21,833 bases of DNA, from IMG/VR virus record IMGVR_UViG_3300044961_000289, positions 1 to 21,833 of that record. The stretch is one strand, 5' to 3'. The position numbers and the translations under genes were made by a program. The number at the start of each line of letters is the position of its first letter. The stretch's first letter is position 1. Shown here piece after piece: positions 1-7,548 of the stretch. The notes beneath the pieces were generated by a model that did not search any database, had not been told where the DNA came from, and saw only the letters and a list, made by a program, of their open reading frames with translations. The DNA comes from a virus.

Positions 1-20
1 GCAAACTTCACACGCATTGA

Positions 21-34
21 AAAATCCTGATTTT
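21..34. promoter_or_regulatory. Short inverted repeat before terS
   Basis: The sequence AAAATC-CT-GATTTT is a perfect 6-bp inverted repeat with a 2-bp centre, ending six bases before the terS start codon where a ribosome binding site would lie. It could be an operator, a small hairpin over the start region, or chance in a locally AT-rich stretch. Its sequence differs from the GTTTTCC/GGAAAAC palindrome found elsewhere in the window, although the half-site/2-bp/half-site layout is similar. Confidence 0.2.
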
Positions 35-39
35 GTGAA

Positions 40-486
40 ATGGGCAATTTTTTGAGTGGACGCCGGGCGACGATGGAGGCGGGGCAGCGAAATGAGCCGC
101 TGCCCGTTCCGACGTGGCTGGATGCTGAACTGCATAGTTATTGGAGAACGGTGACGGCGTTGGCACCAGGCGAGTTTGCGCGGGAGCCGGACACGTTGTT
201 GCTGGCGCAACTATGCGAGCACCTGTACGTGAAGGATCAGGCGTGGCGACAGTTGCGCGAGGCGGGCATTACGGAACTCGACACGGCGCACAACAATGAG
301 GTGCGCCGACACCCTGCGGTGATGATCTGGCGGCAGGCGGCGGACGGGGCGCGGCAGTGCATGAGCTTGCTCGGCATGTCGCCGGTGAGCCGTGCCAGGC
401 TGAAGGCGGACGCGGCCGAGAGCGTGCAGAGCGAGTTCCTGGCATTTTTGCAGCGGCGGAATGGCAACAGCCAAGCATCCGGTTGA
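40..486 (+). CDS. terS: Phage terminase small subunit, P27 family
   Basis: This 148-residue protein should recognise the phage packaging site on concatemeric DNA and deliver it to the large terminase. The family pattern is visible: an early basic GRR segment, the motif PVPTWLDAELHSYW around residues 22-35, a helical middle section, and the signature HPAVMIW followed by LLGMSPVSRARL (about residues 91-121), matching the conserved 'hP..i......lGltP.sRarl' end of P27 proteins. The start at ATG 40 is chosen because the preceding residues fit the usual basic N terminus; ATG 73 is a possible alternative, and neither has a strong Shine-Dalgarno. The 3' end overlaps the terL start by 26 bases, which suggests translational coupling. 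Confidence 0.88.
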   Translation: MGNFLSGRRATMEAGQRNEPLPVPTWLDAELHSYWRTVTALAPGEFAREPDTLLLAQLCEHLYVKDQAWRQLREAGITELDTAHNNEVRRHPAVMIWRQAADGARQCMSLLGMSPVSRARLKADAAESVQSEFLAFLQRRNGNSQASG

Positions 487-2143
487 GCGGTATATCCGGC
501 GGTTGGCGCAGGGTAAGATCGTGGCGTGCCGGTGGGTGCGGTTGGCGTGTGAGCGCCATCTGCGCGACCTGCGGACGGGACGGCGGCGCGGGCTGGTGTT
601 CGACCGGGAGGCGGCCAGCCATGCGATTGAGTTTTTTTCATTTCTGAGCCATAGCAAGGGCGAGTGGGCCGGGCAGCCGGTGCGCCTGGAGTTGTGGGAG
701 CAGGCGATTGTCTGGATTTTGTTTGGGTGGATGCGCCGCAAAACGGGGACGCGGCGATTCAACCAGGCATATATTGAGATTGCGAGGAAAAACGGCAAGA
801 GTTTACTAGCGTCGGGGATTGCGCTGTACATGCTGATCGGGGATGGGGAGCCGGGGGCAGAGGTGTATAGCGCGGCGACGAAGCGCGACCAGGCCAAAAT
901 CGTGTGGGATGAGGCGGCGCGCATGGTGCGCAAATCTCCCCAGTTGCGCGAATTTATCACGGTTCACAAAGATCGGATGTTTTTGCCGTTCGATACGGCA
1001 AGTAAATATGAACCGGTAGGGCGCGACGCGGACACGATGGACGGGCTGAATGTGCATTGTGCGATTGCCGACGAATTACATGCCCACCGCACAAGCGAGG
1101 TGTGGGATGTACTGGAAACGGGCATGGGCGCACGACGGCAGCCGCTGCTGTTGGCGATTACGACGGCTGGATTCAATCAGGCGTCGTTCTGCTACTCGAT
1201 GAGGAAATACGCAACGGCGGTGCTTGACCAGGTGATCCAGAACGACGCGTTTTTCACGATGATTTTCACGCTCGATGAGGATGACGATCCGTGGGATGAG
1301 CGCAATTGGATCAAGGCAAATCCGAATTTGGGCGTGTCGGTGTATTTGCCGGAACTGCGCAACCTGGCGGCGAAGGCAAAGGAGTTGCCGAGTTCGCTCA
1401 ATTCGTTTCTGGTCAAACGACTCAACATTTGGACGACCAGCGCCGAGCATTGGATTCATCCGGATCGGTGGAGAGCGTGCGCAGGATCGGTGGATGAGGC
1501 GGCGCTGGTGGGGCGTGTGTGCTACGGTGGGCTTGACCTGAGCAGCACGCAGGATTTGACAGCGCTAGTTTGGGTGTTTCCGCCGACATGGGACGACCCG
1601 TTGTATCGAGTGCTGTGCCGGTTTTGGGCGCCGGAGTCGGCGATTCAGGAGCGAAGCCGATCACAGCGTGTGCCGTATGATGTGTGGATGCGCAATGGGC
1701 TGATTACGCCGATTCCGGGCGAGGTGATCGACTACGCGTACATTTATGAGCAAATCGAGCAGGATGTTGCTCGCTTTCAGGTGAGAGAGATTGGGTACGA
1801 CCGCTATCAGGCGGCGGAGATTTATGTGCGGCTGGCGAATGCTGGACTGACGATGGTGCAGATTGCGCAGACGACGGGCGGCATGAATGGCGGGATGCGG
1901 GTGCTGGAGCATCTGATCGCAGGGCGACTGTTGGCGCATGGCGATCATGCGGTGCTGACGTGGAATATCCACAATGTGGTGGTATACCAGGACAGCAACG
2001 GCAACATCAAACCCGACAAACGCAAGAGTACGGAAAAAATTGACGGCGCAGTTGCGCTTGTGATGGCGTTGGGGCGGGCGACGCTGCACGATGCGGCGGC
2101 AAGCTCCAGCATGTACGATGATCCGGGAATTGTGGCGGCGTAG
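461..2143 (+). CDS. terL: Phage terminase large subunit
   Basis: This 560-residue protein is the packaging motor ATPase plus headful/cos nuclease that docks on the portal. A Walker A-like loop ARKNGKS lies at residues 108-114, in the variant form usual for terminases. A Walker B strand AIADE lies at residues 201-205, followed by a coupling segment LLAITTAG. The C-terminal RNase H-like nuclease is indicated by GLDLSSTQDL with Asp359, GYDRYQA with Asp447 and a final Asp528 in IDGAVALVMALG, giving the expected acidic cluster. Length is normal for the HK97-type Terminase_1 group. The start overlaps terS. The stop codon TAG overlaps the first base of a 16-bp palindrome. I am confident of the function; the exact subfamily is not established. 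Confidence 0.95.
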   Translation: MATAKHPVERYIRRLAQGKIVACRWVRLACERHLRDLRTGRRRGLVFDREAASHAIEFFSFLSHSKGEWAGQPVRLELWEQAIVWILFGWMRRKTGTRRFNQAYIEIARKNGKSLLASGIALYMLIGDGEPGAEVYSAATKRDQAKIVWDEAARMVRKSPQLREFITVHKDRMFLPFDTASKYEPVGRDADTMDGLNVHCAIADELHAHRTSEVWDVLETGMGARRQPLLLAITTAGFNQASFCYSMRKYATAVLDQVIQNDAFFTMIFTLDEDDDPWDERNWIKANPNLGVSVYLPELRNLAAKAKELPSSLNSFLVKRLNIWTTSAEHWIHPDRWRACAGSVDEAALVGRVCYGGLDLSSTQDLTALVWVFPPTWDDPLYRVLCRFWAPESAIQERSRSQRVPYDVWMRNGLITPIPGEVIDYAYIYEQIEQDVARFQVREIGYDRYQAAEIYVRLANAGLTMVQIAQTTGGMNGGMRVLEHLIAGRLLAHGDHAVLTWNIHNVVVYQDSNGNIKPDKRKSTEKIDGAVALVMALGRATLHDAAASSSMYDDPGIVAA

Positions 2144-2158
2144 TTTTCCTGGGAAAAC
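2143..2158. promoter_or_regulatory. 16-bp palindrome: operator or parS-like site
   Basis: The sequence GTTTTCC-TG-GGAAAAC is a perfect 7-bp inverted repeat with a 2-bp centre. It starts on the last base of the terL stop codon and ends 15 bases before the preferred start of the HTH gene. The identical 16-mer occurs, in the other orientation, as the core of the palindrome at 20719-20746. I saw no third full copy. Its size and half-site (GTTTT...AAAAC) resemble the 16-bp bacterial parS consensus TGTTTCACGTGAAACA in layout but not at the centre. It could be an autoregulatory operator for the HTH gene or a binding site for the ParB encoded in this window. Confidence 0.6.
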
Positions 2159-2173
2159 ATGGACGAAGGCGTG

Positions 2174-2410
2174 ATGAGCAAACTGACGAATCGACAGCGT
2201 GAGATTGTACGGCTGTTAGCAACGGGATACTCGCAGAAGGAGGCCGCCCGACGCCTTGGGATTGCCTACGGGACGGTGCGCAAGCACACGCTGGCGGCCA
2301 GGGAGCGCACGGCGTGCCGCTCGACAATGGAGATTGTGGTGTTGGCGGTTCAAGTTGTGGATGGAGAGTCTGCGCATGATAAAATGATGGAGCGCACCGA
2401 GGGTGCGTGA
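2174..2410 (+). CDS. Small LuxR-type helix-turn-helix regulator
   Basis: This 78-residue protein is essentially one LuxR/GerE-type DNA-binding domain. LTNRQREIVRLLATGYSQKE is followed by AARRLGIAYGTVRKH, matching the family pattern 'LT.rE.evl.llA.G.s.keiA..L.is..TVr.H'. No receiver or ligand-binding domain is attached, so it probably acts as a stand-alone transcription factor or, less likely, as a terminase-linked DNA-binding accessory. ATG 2174 is preferred because GAAGG lies four bases upstream; ATG 2159 would add five residues and abut the palindrome. A strong intrinsic terminator begins three bases after the stop, making this the last gene of a terS-terL-HTH unit. The palindrome just upstream suggests autoregulation (inference). 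Confidence 0.82.
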   Translation: MSKLTNRQREIVRLLATGYSQKEAARRLGIAYGTVRKHTLAARERTACRSTMEIVVLAVQVVDGESAHDKMMERTEGA

Positions 2411-2412
2411 AG

Positions 2413-2451
2413 GCGCCGCTGATAAGAGTCTGCTCTTGCAGCGGCGCTTTT
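2413..2451 (+). terminator. Intrinsic terminator after the HTH gene
   Basis: GCGCCGCTG (2413-2421) pairs perfectly with CAGCGGCGC (2439-2447), and an inner stem AAGAG/CTCTT caps the loop. Four T residues follow at 2448-2451. It begins three bases after the HTH stop codon, the expected position for a Rho-independent terminator of the terminase-HTH transcript. Confidence 0.85.
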
Positions 2452-2454
2452 GTA

Positions 2455-2483
2455 TTGCAATGGAACATTTGTGCATCTATACA
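2455..2483 (+). promoter_or_regulatory. Candidate sigma-70-type promoter for the head-tail operon
   Basis: TTGCAA (2455-2460) and TATACA (2478-2483) are separated by exactly 17 bases; each matches four of six consensus positions. The location, just after a terminator and upstream of the long portal-to-hub gene run, is where a late promoter would be needed. The predicted start of transcription falls at about 2490, the first base of the next hairpin. This is pattern matching only, and a phage-specific sigma factor or activator could be needed instead. Confidence 0.4.
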
Positions 2484-2489
2484 GGCGGG

Positions 2490-2524
2490 AAAAGGCTTTT
2501 ACACTGGGTGTAGAAGCCTTTTTT
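2490..2524 (+). terminator. Second terminator or attenuator hairpin
   Basis: AAAAGGCTTTTACAC (2490-2504) pairs with GTGTAGAAGCCTTTT (2508-2522) around a 3-base loop TGG, with one G-U wobble and a run of T to 2524. It is a second intrinsic terminator 38 bases after the first. Because it starts where a transcript from the candidate promoter at 2455-2483 would begin, it could also act as an attenuator or as a protective 5' hairpin on the late mRNA. Confidence 0.75.
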
Positions 2525-2543
2525 GATCGGCGCACGGAGTGCT

Positions 2544-2720
2544 ATGAAGATTTTCTCGCGTGAGACGTGGATCGCTGATTTGTTGGTGCTGACCGGGCTG
2601 GTGCTGCTGGGCGCGGCGCTGTGGTTGGTGTGGGGCTGGCCGGCTGCGCTGGCGTATGCAGGCGTGGCGCTGGTTGGGCTTGGTCTGGCGCTGGCGTATA
2701 CGCGGGAGGTGTCGGCGTGA
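2544..2720 (+). CDS. Small two-helix membrane protein
   Basis: This 58-residue protein has a short basic N terminus (MKIFSRETW) and two hydrophobic segments: about residues 11-29 (LLVLTGLVLLGAALWLVWG) and residues 32-51 (AALAYAGVALVGLGLALAY). ATG 2544 is chosen because GGAG lies four bases upstream; a TTG at 2523 would start inside the terminator. Small membrane proteins are found next to portal genes in many HK97-like phages but their role is unclear; a holin-like or superinfection role is possible but not shown. Its stop overlaps the portal start by GTGA. Confidence 0.7.
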   Translation: MKIFSRETWIADLLVLTGLVLLGAALWLVWGWPAALAYAGVALVGLGLALAYTREVSA

Positions 2721-4276
2721 GTGTAGCGCGGGCGCTGGTGCGTCGTGTGCCGCGTTTCCCGCTGCGGGCTGAACGGCGGGAGGTGACGTTTGATTCACGG
2801 CTGCTTGAGTCGCTGCGCGGTGGTGGTTCGGTGCTGGCGGCGGCGGGTGTCAGCGTGACGGTGGAGGGTGCTCTGCGGTTGTCGGCGGTGCTGGGCGCAG
2901 TGCTGCTGATTGCGGAGAGCATTGCCAGCGTGCCGCTGTCGTTATATGAACGCACACCCAACGGCGGGCGCAGGGTGCGCTCGGATCATCCGCTGCATCG
3001 CCTGCTGCACGACCAGGCGAACCCGATCCTGACAGCATTCGACGTGCGCGCCACGATGATGGCGCATCGATTGCTTTATGGCAATGCCTACGCTGAAATT
3101 GAGTGGGATCGCAACGGGTATCCTGTGGCGATCTGGCCGCTCGATCCGCTGCGGGTGGGCGTGGTGATGACGCAGGCTGGCGAGCTTGCGTACACCTACT
3201 GGTCGGATGAGTTCGGCGGGGTGGCGCTGCCGGCGCGACGGGTGCATCATCAGCGCGGGCTGCTGCTGCGCGGTTATCAGGGTCTATCCCCGATCCGCAC
3301 GGCGGCGACGACGGTGGGGCTTGGCATTGCTACGGAGGAGTTTGGGGCGCGCTATTTTGTGAATGGTGCGGCGCCAAGCGTGGTTTTGAGCCATCCGGCA
3401 AAACTGACGGCGGAGGCGCTGCGAAATCTTCGCACCTCGTTCGAGATGCAGTGGAGTGGTTTGAGCAACGCGCACCGGATTGCGGTTGTGGGCGAGGGTG
3501 TGAAGCCCGAATTGCTGTCGGTGCCGATTGATGAATCGCAATTTTTGGAATCGAGACAGTTTCAGGTCAAAGAAATCGCCCGATTATTCAAGATTCCAGT
3601 GGGATTGCTCGGCGAAACGGACACGGCGACCTACGCCAGCGCCGAGCAGGAGCTGATCCGCTTCCGTGAGTTGACGCTGGCGCCGCTGGCGGAACATTTG
3701 GAGAAGGAGATTGAGCGGGATTTTCTGACGGCTGACGAGCAGCGCACGCTGTTCACAAAGCATATTTTGGAAAAATTGCAGGGAACAGACCTGAAAACCC
3801 GCTTCGAGACGCATCAGATTGCCAAAAACACGGGGTTGTTCTCGACAAATGAGATTCGGGAGATGGAGGATCGCAACCCTGTGGAGGGCGGAGACGAATT
3901 ATGGATGCCGTTGAACATGGCTCCGGCATCAATTGCAGCGAAAACAACGGCTTACGGGCAAATATTGGAGGAAAACAGCGCGCAACAGCCCGATGTGGGC
4001 GCGGCGTGGCTGGCTGACATTGAAAATCGAGTGCGCGCCAGGGTCGCTAACGATGTTCGCCTGAGCGGAACGAAGGCGATGCGCAAAAATAAGTTGGAAG
4101 GCTTCGATTTGTGGGCACGTGAGCAGGTTGCGCAGTGGTTGACGGCGGCTATGCGCATGTTGACGCCATTGTCTGAGGTGGCGACGGTGGATTCACGGCA
4201 GGCGCTGCGCTGGATTGATGAGGAATTGGCGGCGCAGCGCGCTTTGCTGGAGGAAAACGACCATGCTGAAGATTGA
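2717..4276 (+). CDS. Phage portal protein, HK97 type
   Basis: This 519-residue protein should form the dodecameric portal ring through which DNA enters and leaves the capsid. The N-terminal region shows the family pattern: ALRLSAVLGAVLLIAESIAS, then VPLSLYER, HPLHRLLHDQANPILTAF and RLLYGNAYAEIEWDRNG, followed by WPLDPLRV, and later the core segment IARLFKIPVGLLGETDTATY and EQELIRFRELTLAPL. The start is GTG 2717, overlapping the previous stop, with GGGAGG eight bases upstream. The C-terminal 100 residues (about 420-519) are less conserved in this family and may contact the terminase or capsid. Portal, protease and capsid follow in the canonical order. Confidence 0.93.
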   Translation: MSVARALVRRVPRFPLRAERREVTFDSRLLESLRGGGSVLAAAGVSVTVEGALRLSAVLGAVLLIAESIASVPLSLYERTPNGGRRVRSDHPLHRLLHDQANPILTAFDVRATMMAHRLLYGNAYAEIEWDRNGYPVAIWPLDPLRVGVVMTQAGELAYTYWSDEFGGVALPARRVHHQRGLLLRGYQGLSPIRTAATTVGLGIATEEFGARYFVNGAAPSVVLSHPAKLTAEALRNLRTSFEMQWSGLSNAHRIAVVGEGVKPELLSVPIDESQFLESRQFQVKEIARLFKIPVGLLGETDTATYASAEQELIRFRELTLAPLAEHLEKEIERDFLTADEQRTLFTKHILEKLQGTDLKTRFETHQIAKNTGLFSTNEIREMEDRNPVEGGDELWMPLNMAPASIAAKTTAYGQILEENSAQQPDVGAAWLADIENRVRARVANDVRLSGTKAMRKNKLEGFDLWAREQVAQWLTAAMRMLTPLSEVATVDSRQALRWIDEELAAQRALLEENDHAED

Positions 4277-4898
4277 AAAACGCTATTTGGCGCCCGATCT
4301 GCGGGTTGAAATGCGCAATGGGGGTGAAATTGCCGGGCTGCGCGGGTATGCGGCGGTGTTCAACCGACGCAGTGTAGAACTGTGGGGATTCTACGAAGTG
4401 ATTGCGCCCGGTGCGTTCACGGATTCGTTGGCGGCTGGCGACGATGTGCGTGCGCTGTGGAATCATGATCCAAATTGGATTCTGGCGCGCTCGACCAACG
4501 GCTCGCTGCGGCTGCGCGAGGATGCCAACGGGCTGTTGGCAGAGATTGACCCACTCGACACGCCAATCAATCGGGGATTTGTGGCGGCGATTGCGCGCGG
4601 TGATGTGACACAGATGTCATTCGCATTTATCGCCACGGATGACCGGTGGGATTTGGACGCCAACGAGCAGTGGGTGCGCACGATTGTACGGGCGAAGCTG
4701 TATGACGTGTCGCCGGTGACGTATCCGGCATACCCGGATACGTCGATTGGGGTGCGAAGTGCAGGATCAGTTGATCCTGTTTTCGGATTTGTGCCGGAAG
4801 CGCCAACCGGGGTGCAGCGTGCGCTGCACGATGGGGATGTATCCGCGCTGGAGCGTGAGATACGAGCACGACGGCTACGGCTGATTGGGTTGAAATGA
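4263..4898 (+). CDS. HK97-family prohead protease
   Basis: This 211-residue serine protease should cleave the scaffold domain from the capsid protein and itself during prohead maturation. The fold's landmarks are visible: GYAAVFNRRS at residues 29-38, APGAFTDSL at 48-56, the catalytic-type ALWNHDP with His68, TQMSFAF with the expected nucleophile Ser119, and LYDVSPVTYPAYPDTSIGVR near 147-166. ATG 4263 is chosen because GGAGG lies nine bases upstream and it overlaps the portal stop by 14 bases. The C-terminal 40 residues are probably dispensable for catalysis. The gene lies immediately before the major capsid gene, as in HK97. Confidence 0.93.
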   Translation: MLKIEKRYLAPDLRVEMRNGGEIAGLRGYAAVFNRRSVELWGFYEVIAPGAFTDSLAAGDDVRALWNHDPNWILARSTNGSLRLREDANGLLAEIDPLDTPINRGFVAAIARGDVTQMSFAFIATDDRWDLDANEQWVRTIVRAKLYDVSPVTYPAYPDTSIGVRSAGSVDPVFGFVPEAPTGVQRALHDGDVSALEREIRARRLRLIGLK

Positions 4899-4914
4899 GC
4901 ATTGTCAGGGGGAC

Positions 4915-6201
4915 ATGATGAAGAAGATCAATGAGTTGCAGCGCAAACAGAAGGCGCTGCGCGACGAACGCGCCGTTGTTGTGGATGAAGCGACGAAACT
5001 GAACGAGAGCGGCAGCAACGCGGCAAGAGTTGATGAGCTGATCAAGCGCGCCGAAGAGTTGCAGGCGGAGATTGACGGCTTGCAGCCGGAGATCGAGCGC
5101 GAGCAGAAGCTGGAACTGATGGGCGCAGAACGGGCGGCAGAGAAGCCGCAGTCGTTCATCGGAATGCCTGAGAAAGACCTGCGCAACTATCGGTTGACGC
5201 GTGCGATCATGGCGCTGGTGCGTCGAGACTGGACAGGCGCAGAACTGGAGTTGGAGGCCAGCAAGGCGGTGGCGCAGCAGCTGCGGCGCGAACCCAACGG
5301 CTTTTATGTGCCGTTCGATGTGCAGGAATATCGCCCGGAGCAGCGCGACCTGGACACGACCACGGGGGCAGGCGCCAAAAGCACCACCTTCATGGGCGGC
5401 AGCCTGATCGATGCGCTGCGCAATGCGTTGGTGCTGCGTCGCGCCGGGGCTACGTTCATGACCGGGCTGACCGGCACTGTGCAGATTCCGAAAGTGACGA
5501 GCAAGCACCAGTGGTACTGGGTGGGCGAGGGGCTGGCGCCAACGGAAAGCAACATTACGCTCGGTCAGGTGGAACTGGCGCCCAAGACGATTGGGGCATG
5601 GCAGGAGTTCACGCGGCAGTTGCTGGCGCAGACCTCGCTCGACATTGAGATGTTGGTGCGCAACGACATCGGCATGATGCTGGCGGAAGGGCTGGACTAT
5701 ACGTCGTTGTATGGCAATGCGGTCGGCAATCCCAACAGCCCGGACGGCCTGGTGAACATTTCCGGTGTGGCAACGCCTGCGGGCGGCCTGACGTGGGCAG
5801 GTGTGGTGAACCTGGAGACTGAGGTGCAGGTTGCCAATGCCGCGGGCGCGAACATGGCGTATCTGACCAACGCAAAAGTGCGCGGCAAGCTGAAGCAGAC
5901 GGCGCGCTTGAGCAACACCGACAGCGTATTTATTTGGAACGACGACGAGACTCTGAACGGCTATCCGGCGTTGGTGTCGAACATCGTTGAGGACAATGCC
6001 GGGGTGGGCAACAACGAGAGCTATTTGTGGTTTGGCAACTGGCCGATGCTGCTGATCGGCACATGGGGAACCATCGACATTCTAGTCGATCCGTACAGTC
6101 AGAGCACGACCGGCAAGACGCGTGTGATTGGCTTTATGGAGGCAGATGTTGATGTGCGCCACGCCGAGGGCTTCGGCTACGTGACGGGCGCCACAAGCTG
6201 A
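4915..6201 (+). CDS. Major capsid protein, HK97 fold, with fused scaffold domain
   Basis: This 428-residue protein is the main shell subunit. Residues 1-70 form a charged coiled coil (KKINELQRKQKALRDERAVV and onward), the delta or scaffold domain that the protease removes. The capsid fold follows, with FYVPFDVQEY, then TGTVQIPKVTSKHQWYWVGE (E-loop region), the spine-helix stretch EFTRQLLAQTSLDIEMLV, and the A-domain segment around DETLNGYPALVSNIV. The cleavage site probably lies between residues 70 and 130 but cannot be placed. ATG 4915 follows AGGGGGA; ATG 4918 is equally possible. A hairpin with a short T run follows the gene, which could set capsid mRNA levels. Confidence 0.94.
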   Translation: MMKKINELQRKQKALRDERAVVVDEATKLNESGSNAARVDELIKRAEELQAEIDGLQPEIEREQKLELMGAERAAEKPQSFIGMPEKDLRNYRLTRAIMALVRRDWTGAELELEASKAVAQQLRREPNGFYVPFDVQEYRPEQRDLDTTTGAGAKSTTFMGGSLIDALRNALVLRRAGATFMTGLTGTVQIPKVTSKHQWYWVGEGLAPTESNITLGQVELAPKTIGAWQEFTRQLLAQTSLDIEMLVRNDIGMMLAEGLDYTSLYGNAVGNPNSPDGLVNISGVATPAGGLTWAGVVNLETEVQVANAAGANMAYLTNAKVRGKLKQTARLSNTDSVFIWNDDETLNGYPALVSNIVEDNAGVGNNESYLWFGNWPMLLIGTWGTIDILVDPYSQSTTGKTRVIGFMEADVDVRHAEGFGYVTGATS

Positions 6202-6220
6202 TTGAGCTGTCTGACGATGT

Positions 6221-6246
6221 GAGCGGGAGATTTCTCCGCTCCTTTT
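6221..6246 (+). terminator. Weak terminator-like hairpin after the capsid gene
   Basis: GAGCGGGAGA (6221-6230) pairs with TCTCCGCTC (6233-6241) with one bulged G, and TTTT follows at 6243-6246. It lies 20 bases downstream of the capsid stop in the widest gap of the late operon. A partial terminator here would let capsid mRNA exceed downstream mRNA, but the T run is short and interrupted. Confidence 0.45.
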
Positions 6247-6265
6247 CTCCATGATGGGAGGACAC

Positions 6266-6736
6266 ATGAAGATCAAAAGTTTTGGAGTTGTGATCGTGGC
6301 GCTGGTGCTGGTGCTGGCGCTCTTTGGCGTGGTGGGTGCACAGGCCGACAACGGCGCGCCGCTGCCGGGCACAGTGATGAACGTGCAGACGGTGACGATC
6401 CTCGACAGCCAGGTGATCACGACCGATCAACGGTCGGCAGGGATTGACATCAGCCGGTACAACGGCGGCGATCTGTTTGTGACGGTTCAGGCGGCGCCAG
6501 CGTCGGCGTTGACGACTACGTTGCAGTTTAGTGGCGACGGGATCGGCTTTGCAAACTGCTATTGGAATGCGACCAAGAGCGATGGAATGTTCACGGTGAA
6601 TCTGTGCCGTACTATCCAGACGACAAGCGGAACGACTTATATCAAAACGGCATTTGCCGGGCAGCAGGGACGGCTCGATTTGGATGTGACCGGAACGGTG
6701 ACGGTGACAGCGGTTCTGGTGCAGCGCAATAACTGA
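6266..6736 (+). CDS. Secreted small beta-rich protein in the head module
   Basis: This 156-residue protein begins with a clear Sec signal peptide: basic MKIKS, a hydrophobic core (about residues 6-22), and a small-residue cleavage site near VVGA-QA (about residue 25). The mature part is rich in T, V, S and G with alternating hydrophobic residues, suggesting a beta-sandwich. Two cysteines (in FANCYW and NLCRT) could form a disulfide after export. ATG 6266 is chosen because GGGAGGA lies just upstream; ATG 6251 is disfavoured. Its place right after the capsid gene is typical of a head decoration protein, but decoration proteins are not normally exported. I do not recognise a named family. Confidence 0.75.
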   Translation: MKIKSFGVVIVALVLVLALFGVVGAQADNGAPLPGTVMNVQTVTILDSQVITTDQRSAGIDISRYNGGDLFVTVQAAPASALTTTLQFSGDGIGFANCYWNATKSDGMFTVNLCRTIQTTSGTTYIKTAFAGQQGRLDLDVTGTVTVTAVLVQRNN

Positions 6737-6748
6737 GAGGAGGCGGCA

Positions 6749-6967
6749 ATGTGGGTGAAGATGATGCGCGCGGTGGTCGCAGGCCGGGCGCCGCGTGAGG
6801 TTGGGCAGGTGGTTGAGTTGCCTGAACCGGAAGCGAGGCTGCTGATTGTGGCTGGTTGTGCGGTTGAGCACGCTGCGCCCCCATTGCCGCCAACTGGAAT
6901 TGAAACGGCAGAAGACCCGCTGGCGGATGTGCAGCGGGCGGTTGTGCGCAAGAAGCGAGGATCATGA
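6749..6967 (+). CDS. Small head-region protein, unknown function
   Basis: This 72-residue protein carries the pattern MWVKMMRAVVAGRAPREVGQ, VVELPEPEARLLIVAGCAV and a charged tail ending VVRKKRGS. Short proteins with a 'G.vvel.e.eA..Li..G.A' core are common between capsid and connector genes in HK97-like phages and resemble a small SH3-like or gpFI-like fold, but the role is not established. AGAGGAGG lies just upstream of ATG 6749. The stop overlaps the next start by ATGA. Confidence 0.72.
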   Translation: MWVKMMRAVVAGRAPREVGQVVELPEPEARLLIVAGCAVEHAAPPLPPTGIETAEDPLADVQRAVVRKKRGS

Positions 6968-7548
6968 GCGGCAGCATGGTAGTCACACCGCCAGCCGAGT
7001 TGGTGGTCAGTGTGGCGACGATGAAAAGCATACTCGTCATTGATCATAATCTCGACGACACGATGTTGGCTGGGATGATTGCTGCTGTGACCAACGCAGC
7101 GCAGAAGATCATGGCGCGGTCGCTGGTGACACAGACGCGGAGGATTGCGTTGAATGGCTGGCCGGTTGACGGCCAGATTTTGTTGGATTATCCGCCGGTT
7201 CAGTCGATTGTTAGTGTCAAATACTACGATGCAGCAAATACGCTGCAAACGGTGCCAAGCGCCAATTACGTTGGCGTGTTCGATGAAGCCGTACCGTATG
7301 TGCACCCTGCGCCCGGCAAGGCTTGGCCGGGTGGTCTGCGCGCATTTTCGGCGGTGCGCGTCGAGTATGTCGCCGGATATGGCACGGCGGCGCAACTGGC
7401 TGCAATAGAGCCGGACATCGTGCAGACGATTCAAGGGCTGATCGTAGTTGCGTATGAGAATCGAGAGTCCATCACAAACAACGCAGCGGAACTGTATCGA
7501 CTGTTGGAGGACAAACTAACCGGCTACAAGGGGTGGGAAACGCCATGA
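6964..7548 (+). CDS. Head-tail connector, gp6-like / phiE125 gp8 family
   Basis: This 194-residue protein should form the first connector ring under the portal. The helical N-terminal half contains DDTMLAGMIAAVTNAAQKIM (about residues 31-50). It is followed by the signature beta segment LLDYPPVQSIVSVKYYDAAN, then TVPSANYVG, KAWPGGLRAFSAVRVEYVAG with YG, and a final helix IVQTIQGLIVVAYENRES. This is the usual order for gp6-like connectors. The ATG at 6964 has GCGAGGA upstream and overlaps the previous stop. The stop overlaps the start of the next gene (ATGA). Confidence 0.85.
   Translation: MSGSMVVTPPAELVVSVATMKSILVIDHNLDDTMLAGMIAAVTNAAQKIMARSLVTQTRRIALNGWPVDGQILLDYPPVQSIVSVKYYDAANTLQTVPSANYVGVFDEAVPYVHPAPGKAWPGGLRAFSAVRVEYVAGYGTAAQLAAIEPDIVQTIQGLIVVAYENRESITNNAAELYRLLEDKLTGYKGWETP

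Noticed and set aside
211-960. Minus-strand open frames opposite terS and terL
   Set aside because: Terminase motifs on the plus strand are unambiguous, and the minus products show no family pattern.
3966-4258. Further copies of the GTTTTCC/GGAAAAC palindrome from GGAAAAC half-sites
   Set aside because: Only single half-sites occur (near 3970 and 4252), inside coding sequence, without the mirrored arm; one overlaps the protease ribosome binding site.
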